From positions 1 to 64,000 of the forward strand of contig NZ_AUBB01000041.1 in NCBI RefSeq assembly GCF_000429025.1: DNA of 64,000 nt, in the 5' to 3' direction. The translations under genes and the position numbers were made by a program. Positions 34,228 through 41,372 of the stretch are shown here, in pieces; the first letter of the stretch is position 1, and every line of letters starts with the position of its first letter. This DNA is from Actinospineispora spinosispora DSM 44797. GTDB lineage: Bacteria > Actinomycetota > Actinomycetes > Mycobacteriales > Pseudonocardiaceae. The notes beneath the pieces are model-generated. The model was given only the letters and a program-made list of their open reading frames with translations. It did not search any database and was not told the origin of the DNA.

Positions 34228-34250
34228 GGACGCGCGAGGAGCAGGCCAAA

Positions 34251-34796
34251 ATGACAGCCAGTTTCGGAGCCCGCGTTCGTCAACGGCGGCATCAGGCCGG
34301 CCTGACCCTCGAGGCCTTCGCGGGGCGCAGCGGGGTCTCGCGGGCCGCGCTGTCCAAGATCGAGCGTGGTGAGCGTAAGCCGGGCCTCGGGGTTGCGGTG
34401 CGTATCGCCGACGCGTTGGGCACCTCGTTGTCCGAGTTGCTCGGTCAGCAGGTGGTACCGGAGGTTCAGGTGGTGCGGGGGATCAGCCCGGCCGCGTTGA
34501 CCGACGAGGACACCGGGGTCGTCCGGGAGTCGCTGTTCCCGACCATGGACGGTGTCGAGCTCGTGCGCTATACGCTGCCCGCGCGTAGTCAGGCCGGGCC
34601 GTTCCATCCGCACGACCCCGGTTCCCGCGAGGTCTTCACGATCATCGAAGGTTCGATCACGGTGCGCGCGGGCACGCACGAGGTGAGTCTGGACAAGGGC
34701 GATCTCGCGGCGCTGCCGGGCGATGTCGCGCACACCCTGACGAACGACGGCGACGCCCCCGCGAGTCTCGTCCTCGTGATCATTCGCCCGCACTAG
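34251..34796 (+). CDS. XRE-family regulator with C-terminal cupin (PuuR-like)
   Basis: A 181-residue regulator: an N-terminal XRE helix-turn-helix (about 6-60, TLEAFAGRSGVSRAALSKIE) and a C-terminal cupin ligand domain (about 105-178, GPFHPHDPGSREVFTIIEG with metal-type His/Glu and LPGDVAHTLTN). Such proteins often repress amine or amino-acid catabolism and respond to small molecules in the cupin. ATG 34251 has GAGGAG upstream. The shared TGTAGAAANTTCTCC motif upstream of ridA and of the aldehyde dehydrogenase gene, which flank it, suggests it controls both. Confidence 0.88.
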   Translation: MTASFGARVRQRRHQAGLTLEAFAGRSGVSRAALSKIERGERKPGLGVAVRIADALGTSLSELLGQQVVPEVQVVRGISPAALTDEDTGVVRESLFPTMDGVELVRYTLPARSQAGPFHPHDPGSREVFTIIEGSITVRAGTHEVSLDKGDLAALPGDVAHTLTNDGDAPASLVLVIIRPH

Positions 34797-34816
34797 GGCC
34801 TTTCCGGTCCACCTCG

Positions 34817-34845
34817 ACACCCGTGAGTGCCGCACTCACGGGTGT
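34817..34845 (+). terminator. Intrinsic terminator after XRE-cupin gene
   Basis: A 13-bp perfect stem (ACACCCGTGAGTG and its complement) with a 3-base loop followed by TTTGTG, 20 bases after the stop codon. The stem contains the CGTGAGTG word common to several hairpins in the window. Confidence 0.75.
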
Positions 34846-34877
34846 TTGTGCATGGGGGTTGACGGCCCGACGGCTCG

Positions 34878-34896
34878 CGTGTAGAAATTTCTCCAG
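34878..34896 (+). promoter_or_regulatory. TGTAGAAATTTCTCC motif upstream of aldehyde dehydrogenase
   Basis: Contains the perfect palindrome AGAAATTTCT (34883-34892) within the same 15-base motif found upstream of ridA. It lies about 60 bp before the ATG of the aldehyde dehydrogenase gene and is a candidate operator or promoter element of that unit. Confidence 0.65.
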
Positions 34897-34953
34897 CAGA
34901 AGACGGTAACGATCAGTACCGTTTTTTCCGAGCATTCCAGGCTGGAGAGTCCG

Positions 34954-36456
34954 ATGACCGGGTTACCGATGCTCAACCACTGGATCGACGGGCGGGCCTC
35001 GATCGACGCGCCGCCGAGGGCCGGTGTGCTCACCGACCCGGCGACCGGCGCGCGTACCGGTCGGGTCGCCTTCGCAGAGCCCGCTGACGTCGACCGGGCC
35101 GTCGCCTCCGCCGCGACCGCGGCGACCCGGTGGGCCAGCACCTCGCTGGCCAGACGGGCGACCGTGCTGTTCGCGTTCCGGCACCTGCTCGCCACCCGCG
35201 CGGGCGAGTTGGTCGACATCGTGGTCGCCGAGCACGGCAAGGTCGCCGACGACGCCGCCGGCGAGATCGCCCGTGCGCTGGAGAACGTCGACTACGCGTG
35301 CGGCGCCGCTGGGCTGCTGCAGGGCGGTTTCACCGAGAACGCCTCGACCGGGGTGGACGTGCACTCGATCCGCCAGCCGCTCGGCGTGGTCGGTGTCATC
35401 TCGCCGTTCAACTTCCCGGTCATGGTGCCGATGTGGTTCGTCGCCAACGCGATCGCCTGTGGGAACGCGGTGGTCCTGAAGCCCAGCGAGAAGGACCCGA
35501 CGGCGTCGAACTGGCTCGCCGCGCTGTGGCGGGAGGCGGGCCTTCCGGACGGGGTGCTGAACGTCGTGCACGGCGACAAGGTCGCGGTGGACGTGTTGCT
35601 CGAACACCCGGGCGTCGCGGCGATCTCGTTCGTCGGCTCCACCCCGATCGCGCGCTACGTCTACGAGACGGCCACCCGGCACGGCAAGCGGGTCCAGGCG
35701 CTCGGCGGGGCGAAGAACCACATGGTCGTGCTGCCCGACGCCGACCTCGACCTGGCCGCCGACGCCGCCGTGTCCGGCGGGTTCGGGTCGGCGGGGGAGC
35801 GGTGCATGGCGGTGTCGGTCGTCGTCGCGGTCGACCCGGTCGGCGACGACCTGGTGGCGAAGATCGTCGAGCGGATGGCGGGACTGGTCATGGGCGACGG
35901 CCGCGATACCGCGTCGGACCTTGGCCCGCTGGTCACCGCCGCACATCGGGACCGGGTCGCCGCTTACCTGGAGGCCGGTGTTGAGGCGGGCGCGAAGCTC
36001 GTCGTCGACGGGCGGGAGCACGCGGTCAACGGGCCGGTCGGCGGCTTCTGGCTCGGCCCGACGCTGTTCGACCAGGTCGGCACCGACATGTCGATCTACA
36101 CCGACGAGATCTTCGGCCCGGTGCTGGCGATCGTGCGGGTTCCCGACTTCGCCGCGGCGGTCGAGCTGGTCAACCGCAACCCCTACGGCAACGGCACGGC
36201 GATCTTCACCCGCGACGGTGGCGCCGCGCGTCGCTACGGCAACGAGGTCGAGGTCGGCATGGTCGGGGTCAACGTGCCGGTGCCCGTCCCGGTCGCTCAG
36301 TACTCCTTCGGCGGCTGGAAGGACTCGCTGTTCGGCGACACCCACGCCTACGGGCCGGAGGGCATCCACTTCTTCACCCGCACCAAGGTCATCACCTCAC
36401 GCTGGCCGGACTCCATCGGCGCCGGGCTCGCCATGGCCTTTCCCAGTAGCGACTGA
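34954..36456 (+). CDS. mmsA: Aldehyde dehydrogenase, methylmalonate-semialdehyde dehydrogenase (MmsA)-like
   Basis: A 500-residue aldehyde dehydrogenase of the CoA-acylating MmsA branch. Signatures are LNHWIDG at the N-terminus, ISPFNFPVMVPMWF (about 150-163), KPSEKDP, the GGAKNHMVVLPDADLD segment in place of the general ELGGK motif, the catalytic Cys in GERCMAVS (about 287) and EIFGPVL. MmsA converts malonate or methylmalonate semialdehyde to acetyl- or propionyl-CoA. No valine-pathway genes are adjacent, so the natural aldehyde may differ. It is 13 bp ahead of the amidohydrolase and under the TGTAGAAATTTCTCC motif. Confidence 0.88.
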   Translation: MTGLPMLNHWIDGRASIDAPPRAGVLTDPATGARTGRVAFAEPADVDRAVASAATAATRWASTSLARRATVLFAFRHLLATRAGELVDIVVAEHGKVADDAAGEIARALENVDYACGAAGLLQGGFTENASTGVDVHSIRQPLGVVGVISPFNFPVMVPMWFVANAIACGNAVVLKPSEKDPTASNWLAALWREAGLPDGVLNVVHGDKVAVDVLLEHPGVAAISFVGSTPIARYVYETATRHGKRVQALGGAKNHMVVLPDADLDLAADAAVSGGFGSAGERCMAVSVVVAVDPVGDDLVAKIVERMAGLVMGDGRDTASDLGPLVTAAHRDRVAAYLEAGVEAGAKLVVDGREHAVNGPVGGFWLGPTLFDQVGTDMSIYTDEIFGPVLAIVRVPDFAAAVELVNRNPYGNGTAIFTRDGGAARRYGNEVEVGMVGVNVPVPVPVAQYSFGGWKDSLFGDTHAYGPEGIHFFTRTKVITSRWPDSIGAGLAMAFPSSD

Positions 36457-36469
36457 GCGAGGAGCCGTC

Positions 36470-38071
36470 ATGCGACCCCGAATCTTCCGTGCCGCCCGCA
36501 TCGCCAGTCCGGGCGATCCGGACCTGCCCGCGTTCGCCACGCTCGGCGACCGGATCGTGGCCACCGGCGACCCCGCCGACCTGCGCTCGGCGTTCGCCGA
36601 CGCCGAGGTGATCGACCTCGACGGGGCGCTCGTCGTCCCCGGCTTCAACGACTCGCACTGCCACCCCTCGGTGACCTCGGAATCGCGGCTGCGGGTCGAC
36701 GTCTCGCACCGCGCCGCGCCGGACCTGGCCTCGGTGCGACGGATCCTCACCGACCGGGTGTCGGCCACCCCGGCCGGTGACTGGGTGTTCGCCTCCGGAT
36801 ACCACCCGACGCTCAGCGGCACCGGCGGCCGCCTGGACCGCGCCGTGCTCGACGACATCTCGACCGAGCACCCGATCGCGGTGGTCCTGTTCAACTGGCA
36901 CTGCGTCGTGGCGAACAGCAGAGCTCTGGAACTGTCCGGCCTGACCGACGACTCGACCGCGCCGGTCGGCGGCGACATCGGGCGCGACGGCGCGGGACGG
37001 CTCGACGGCTGGTTGTACGAGCAGGCCTTCCTCGAGCCGTACTGGGCAGGCAGCGGACAGCAACCGTGGGTGCCCGATCTGAGCATCGACGCGCTGGTCG
37101 ACGCGCTGGTCGAGGAGAACCGGTACCTGCACTCCACCGGCATCACCTCCTACTGCGACGCGATCGTCACGCCCCGGATCTGGCGGACCTACCAGGCCGC
37201 GCGCGACGCGGGTCGGCTCACGCCGAGGGTCGGGATGCTGCTCTGGAGCACCTACTTCGACACCGCCCGCGACTTGGGCATCGGTGCCGGGTTCGGCGAC
37301 GACCGGCTGCGGATGGTCGGGACGAAACTCATGTACGACGGGGCGCTGTTCAGCGGCACCTGCCTGTGCCGGCACCCGTACGACAGCTCGACCGACGGCG
37401 AGAACGGCATCCAGCTGGTCGACCGGCGGGACTTCGCCGGGCTGGTCGCCGAGATCCACGCCGAGGGCGGGCGGGTCGCGGTGCACGCCAACGGCGACCG
37501 GGCGGTCAGCGAGGTGCTGGACGCGATCGAGGCGGCGCAGGCGGCGGCGCCGGGCGCCGGGGTCAACCACCGGATCGAGCACTGCAGCATGGTCGACGAG
37601 ACGTTGCTGAAGCGCATTCATCGTGCCGGGGTGACGCCGGTTCCGTTCGGCGGGGCGATCCGGCAGCACGGTGAGCAGCTGGTGCGAATCTACGGTGAAC
37701 AGCGGGCCGCGCACATCGTGTCGCACCGCGCGTTCCTCGACGCGGGCATCACCGTCGGGGGCTCCTCGGACTATCCGACGACGCCGGTCGAGCCGCTGTT
37801 CGCGATCCAGTCGATGACCACCAGGGCACTGCCCGACGGTCGCACGATCGGCCCTGAGCAGCGGGTCAGCGTCGCCGAAGCACTCCAGATGTACACCGTG
37901 GGCTCGGCCCACGCGTGCGGTGAGGACGGTCGCAAGGGGCGGTTGCGTCCCGGTCAGCTGGCCGACTTCGTCGCGCTCGACACGGACATCCTCGCCGGCG
38001 ACCCCTCGTCGATCGCCGGCGGAGGCGTCCTGTCCACCTGGGTGGGTGCCGACCAGGTCTGGCACGCCTGA
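36470..38071 (+). CDS. Amidohydrolase-family protein (YtcJ-like)
   Basis: A 533-residue metal-dependent hydrolase of the amidohydrolase superfamily. Metal ligands: HCH in FNDSHCHPS near 60, a Lys or other ligand in the KLMYDG block near 290, His in VAVHANGDRA near 340, His in NHRIEHCS near 370, and Asp in GGSSDYPTTP near 425. YtcJ-type members hydrolyse amide-like bonds in small molecules; substrate unknown. ATG 36470 has GAGGAG 7 bases upstream. It forms a unit with the aldehyde dehydrogenase and is separated from the following membrane protein gene by a hairpin. Confidence 0.85.
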   Translation: MRPRIFRAARIASPGDPDLPAFATLGDRIVATGDPADLRSAFADAEVIDLDGALVVPGFNDSHCHPSVTSESRLRVDVSHRAAPDLASVRRILTDRVSATPAGDWVFASGYHPTLSGTGGRLDRAVLDDISTEHPIAVVLFNWHCVVANSRALELSGLTDDSTAPVGGDIGRDGAGRLDGWLYEQAFLEPYWAGSGQQPWVPDLSIDALVDALVEENRYLHSTGITSYCDAIVTPRIWRTYQAARDAGRLTPRVGMLLWSTYFDTARDLGIGAGFGDDRLRMVGTKLMYDGALFSGTCLCRHPYDSSTDGENGIQLVDRRDFAGLVAEIHAEGGRVAVHANGDRAVSEVLDAIEAAQAAAPGAGVNHRIEHCSMVDETLLKRIHRAGVTPVPFGGAIRQHGEQLVRIYGEQRAAHIVSHRAFLDAGITVGGSSDYPTTPVEPLFAIQSMTTRALPDGRTIGPEQRVSVAEALQMYTVGSAHACGEDGRKGRLRPGQLADFVALDTDILAGDPSSIAGGGVLSTWVGADQVWHA

Positions 38072-38075
38072 CTAC

Positions 38076-38121
38076 CTCGTGAGTGTTGGGTGTGGCTATA
38101 GCCAGACTCAGCACTCACGAG
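38076..38121. terminator. Hairpin after the amidohydrolase gene
   Basis: Arms starting CTCGTGAGTG (38076) and ending CACTCACGAG (38121), with inner GTGGC/GCCA pairing around TATA. Both neighbours are on the plus strand, so it probably separates two transcription units. Confidence 0.6.
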
Positions 38122-38134
38122 CCTTTCGCTCGAC

Positions 38135-39340
38135 GTGGAGCTGGTGAGGGTTGTGGAATCGATCGAGATCGATGTCTTGGCTCGGGCTCGGAGGCGGCGC
38201 GGGCATCGGCTGGCTCTGCTGCCGATGGCCGTGGGGTGCGCGCTCGTCGCGGTCGGGATCGGCTGGGCGATGGGCGTGGTCCAGGAGAGGATCACGCGGT
38301 CCGGGCCGGTGCCGGGCTGGGTGGAGCCGTCCGGCCGGCTGACCTGGGTGCTCGGTGACGTCACCGAGGCGCAGTTCTACGCGGTCGTCCCGGCGGGTGT
38401 CGGGCTGATCGTCGCGGCCTGGCTGGCTCATTGGGGCCGGGTCCGGTTGCGCGGGTTCCACATCTGTCACGGCAGGCTGCCGTGGCTGTTCCTCGCCGTG
38501 GCGGTCGGGCTGGGGCTCGCGCACGCGGTGTGGGGCTGGACGCGGTTCGGCGGCTGGCAACCGACGTTCGCGCCGATCGTGTCGGTGTGCCCGGCGGTCG
38601 TGATGATGTACGGCAGCGGCTGGCGGGTCTCGCTCACCGCCGGGGTGCTCGGCGGTGTGCTGAGCGCGCCGCTGGCGATGGTCGCGGTGGATCTGATGTG
38701 CCGGCCGCTGGGCGCGCCGGTGGTGTTCGGCAACGTCGGGTCGATGGTCGTCGCCGGGCTGCTCGCCTTCGCGGTGTGCCGGCGGCTGCCCTGGATGCCG
38801 GAACCGGTCGACCTGGGCGCCGGACACCTGGACGACGGCAGGCACCCGTCGCCGTGGTGGCTGCCGCGCCGCGCGCTCGCCGACTTCACCGAGGCCCAGT
38901 TCTACGGCAGCGAATGGGCCGCGCTCGGGCTGTTCGCCGGGCTGCTGGTCGGCTGGCTGGCCGACCCGCGCGCCGCGTCCTACGGCTCCGGGCTGCTGCC
39001 TCAGATCCTGACCACGCAGCTGCTGACCGCGATCGTCGCGGTCTGGTGGTACTCCGGCCGCTGGAGCGAGCACGGCTTCTACCCGACGTTCGTCTCGCTG
39101 GTCTCGCTCGCGCCGACCGCCGTGCTCACCTTCGGCGGAGGCTGGCCGACGATCACCGTCGCGGTGCTGGTCGGAGCGCTGCTGGGGCCCGCGCTCGGCT
39201 GGTGGATCGGCCGGCGCATGCCGTACGGCTTCCACCCGTTCATCGGGTTCGTCGCCTCGATGTTCGTCATCACCGCGGTCGGTCTCGGCGTTCTGAAAAC
39301 CATCCAACTGGTCGGACTCGCCTTGTCGACCCTGCACTGA
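38135..39340 (+). CDS. Polytopic membrane protein with two-fold internal repeat (paralogue)
   Basis: A 401-residue integral membrane protein, clearly paralogous to the one at 16223-17368. TEAQFY occurs at 77-82 and again at 252-257, and WQPTFAPIVSVCPA near 141-154 matches FYPTFVSLVSLAPT in the second half. About 8-10 hydrophobic spans. As at the first locus, it is directly followed by an amidase gene (12 bp). No named family was recognised; a transporter for an amide-type compound is inferred from repeat symmetry and context. Start is GTG 38135, with weak support from the ribosome site. Confidence 0.7.
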   Translation: MELVRVVESIEIDVLARARRRRGHRLALLPMAVGCALVAVGIGWAMGVVQERITRSGPVPGWVEPSGRLTWVLGDVTEAQFYAVVPAGVGLIVAAWLAHWGRVRLRGFHICHGRLPWLFLAVAVGLGLAHAVWGWTRFGGWQPTFAPIVSVCPAVVMMYGSGWRVSLTAGVLGGVLSAPLAMVAVDLMCRPLGAPVVFGNVGSMVVAGLLAFAVCRRLPWMPEPVDLGAGHLDDGRHPSPWWLPRRALADFTEAQFYGSEWAALGLFAGLLVGWLADPRAASYGSGLLPQILTTQLLTAIVAVWWYSGRWSEHGFYPTFVSLVSLAPTAVLTFGGGWPTITVAVLVGALLGPALGWWIGRRMPYGFHPFIGFVASMFVITAVGLGVLKTIQLVGLALSTLH

Positions 39341-39352
39341 GAGACGGGTTCC

Positions 39353-40660
39353 ATGTCCGAAGACACGCTGTTGCTGTCCTCCATCGGTGAGGCCCGGCGG
39401 CTGCTCGACACGGGTGAGCTGTCGCCGGTCGAGCTCACCGGCATGACGTTGGACCGCATCCAACGGTTCAACCCGGAGCTGCGGGCCTTCACCCATGTCG
39501 CCGAGGAGTCGGCCCTGGCCTCGGCGAGGGACTCCGCGCGACGGCTGGCGCGCGGCGAGCCGAGAGGTCCGCTGGACGGCATCCCGGTGTCGGTCAAGGA
39601 CATCATCGCCGTCGCCGGACTGCCGCTCGAAGCCGGTTCGCAGGTACTGCGCGGCAACGTCGAGGACCGGGACGCGACCGTCGTGCGCGCACTGCGCCGG
39701 ACCGGCGCCGTCATCGTCGGCAAGACCGCGCTCGACGAGTTCGCCCTCACCACATCGGGTCCCGCCGTCAACCCACTGGACCCGAGCCTGACCGCGGGCG
39801 GCTCCAGCTGCGGGTCCGCCTCGGCGGTCCGGGCGGGGCTGTCGTTCGCGGACGTCGCGACCGACACCGGCGGCAGTGTCCGCATCCCGGCGCATTGCTG
39901 CGGGGCCGCCGGCCTGAAACCCACCCACGGTCTGCTGCCCCTGGACGGAGTGCTGCCGTTGGCGAGCACGCTGGACCACGTCGGCACGCTGACCAGGACC
40001 GCGACCGACAGCGCCGCCTTCCTCGCCGCACTGCTACCCGGGATCGCGTCGGCCGACCGGCCCGGCGATACGGTCCGACGAGTCGGTGTTCCACGCGGCC
40101 TGACGATCCACAGCGCCGAGGTCGCCAGACGGTTCGACGCGGCGATCGCGCACATCACCTCGACGGGAGCCGAGGCCGTCGAGGTGACGCTGCCCGACCT
40201 GGACGAGGTCGCGGCGATGCACATGGCGATCCTCGGCGCCGAGATGGCGGCCTACCACCACGATCGGTTCGGTGCCGCCGAGGGCCGCTACGGCATCGCG
40301 ATGCGCACGGTCCTCGCCGCCGGCGCACAGGTCACCGGTGCCGGCTACCGCGCCGCGCTGCGCACCCGGGGCCGGATTCGTGCCGAGGTGGACCGGCTGT
40401 TCGACACCGTCGACCTGCTCGCGCTGCCGACGCTGCTGATCGACACCCCGAAGGCCGGCCAGCAGACCGTCACCGTCGACGGCACCGATCAGATCGTCAC
40501 TCCCGCGATGGTCCGGCTGACCTCGCTGTTCGACCACACCGGCCACCCCGCGATCAGCCTGTCGATCACTCCCACCGATCGGCCGGACAGCATCCAGCTG
40601 GTCGCGCCGCACTTCGCCGAGGACCGCCTGCTCACCGCCGCCGCCGCGTTCTCCCGGTGA
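39353..40660 (+). CDS. Amidase-signature hydrolase (AtzE/GatA-like)
   Basis: A 435-residue amidase-signature enzyme. Triad: Lys in VSVKDIIAVAG, cis-Ser in GGSSCGSA and nucleophile Ser in ATDTGGSVRIPA. Note GGSSCGSA with Cys where Gly is usual. Substrate unknown. It is the partner of the upstream two-repeat membrane protein, repeating the pairing at 14913-17368, but the two amidases are not close copies of each other, so the pairing has been kept while the enzymes diverged. Confidence 0.88.
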   Translation: MSEDTLLLSSIGEARRLLDTGELSPVELTGMTLDRIQRFNPELRAFTHVAEESALASARDSARRLARGEPRGPLDGIPVSVKDIIAVAGLPLEAGSQVLRGNVEDRDATVVRALRRTGAVIVGKTALDEFALTTSGPAVNPLDPSLTAGGSSCGSASAVRAGLSFADVATDTGGSVRIPAHCCGAAGLKPTHGLLPLDGVLPLASTLDHVGTLTRTATDSAAFLAALLPGIASADRPGDTVRRVGVPRGLTIHSAEVARRFDAAIAHITSTGAEAVEVTLPDLDEVAAMHMAILGAEMAAYHHDRFGAAEGRYGIAMRTVLAAGAQVTGAGYRAALRTRGRIRAEVDRLFDTVDLLALPTLLIDTPKAGQQTVTVDGTDQIVTPAMVRLTSLFDHTGHPAISLSITPTDRPDSIQLVAPHFAEDRLLTAAAAFSR

Positions 40661-40670
40661 CCTCGTGTGC

Positions 40671-41256
40671 TCAGGCGAGCGGGTTGTGCCAGGTCAGTTC
40701 GGTGAAGCGGGCGAAATCGGTGTCGGAGGAGCACAGGGTCAACCCATGCTCCAGTGCCAGCGCGGCCAGGCTGGCGTCGCTCACCAGATTTCCGGTCGGC
40801 CGGTAGCGCTCCAGGAGTGCACACCGTCGGTACGTCCAGCCAGCCGCGGATCACTCGCGCCGCGACCATCGGATCGGCCGGTGTGGACGAGACCTTCGGA
40901 TGTGTGACGATCCGCGCGAAGGCGGTCAGCGACTGCACCGGAATACCGACTCGCCGACCGGATTCGAGTGTCTCGGTCAACCAGCCCTTGGCGGACCGAT
41001 GGAACGGGCTCGTCTCGTCGACTGCGTAGATGAGGAGGTTCGCGTCGAGCAGCTCGAGCGTCTCCGCGACATTGCTGACGTCGAGCTGGATGCTCAACGC
41101 CGCGGTCTCCTGCACGAACCGGGTGCGCTGGGCCGGGACCGCGAGCCCTGAGCGGATCATTTCGTTGATCGCTTCGCCGAGCCCGAGACCACGTGGCTTG
41201 CGGAGCTCGGTAAGCGCCGCCGCGACGTCTGGGTCGTGCGGCAGGTGCCTTTGGGA
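40671..41256 (-). pseudogene. Fused and broken vapBC toxin-antitoxin remnant
   Basis: The right part (about 41256-41060) encodes a VapB-like antitoxin end (DPDVAAALTEL, GEAINEMIRSGLA, then NVAETLELL). It runs in frame straight into a VapC PIN-domain start (LLDANLLIYAVDE, then SFHRSAKGWL-type), as if a deletion joined the shared LLD codons. The PIN domain then changes frame near 40820 and loses about 15-20 codons before its end (RPTGNLVSDASLAALALEHGLTL in blocks, then SDTDFARF). No in-frame start codon with a ribosome site is seen for VapB. The acidic PIN residues are split between frames, so the toxin is probably dead. Confidence 0.7.
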
Positions 41257-41372
41257 TCGATTTCCCGAGGAAAATGCTCGGGGAATTCCGCTGAGGATCG
41301 TTCGTGTTCCACGTAAAGGGATGTAAACAAAAAATGTACCGCGCCCCGTTGGGGCTGGTTTACGGTGGCGCG

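Noticed and set aside
33966-34250. 95-codon N-terminal extension of the XRE-cupin protein
   Set aside because: The extension is made of reiterated low-complexity DNA, and a strong hairpin and a good ribosome site lie directly before ATG 34251.
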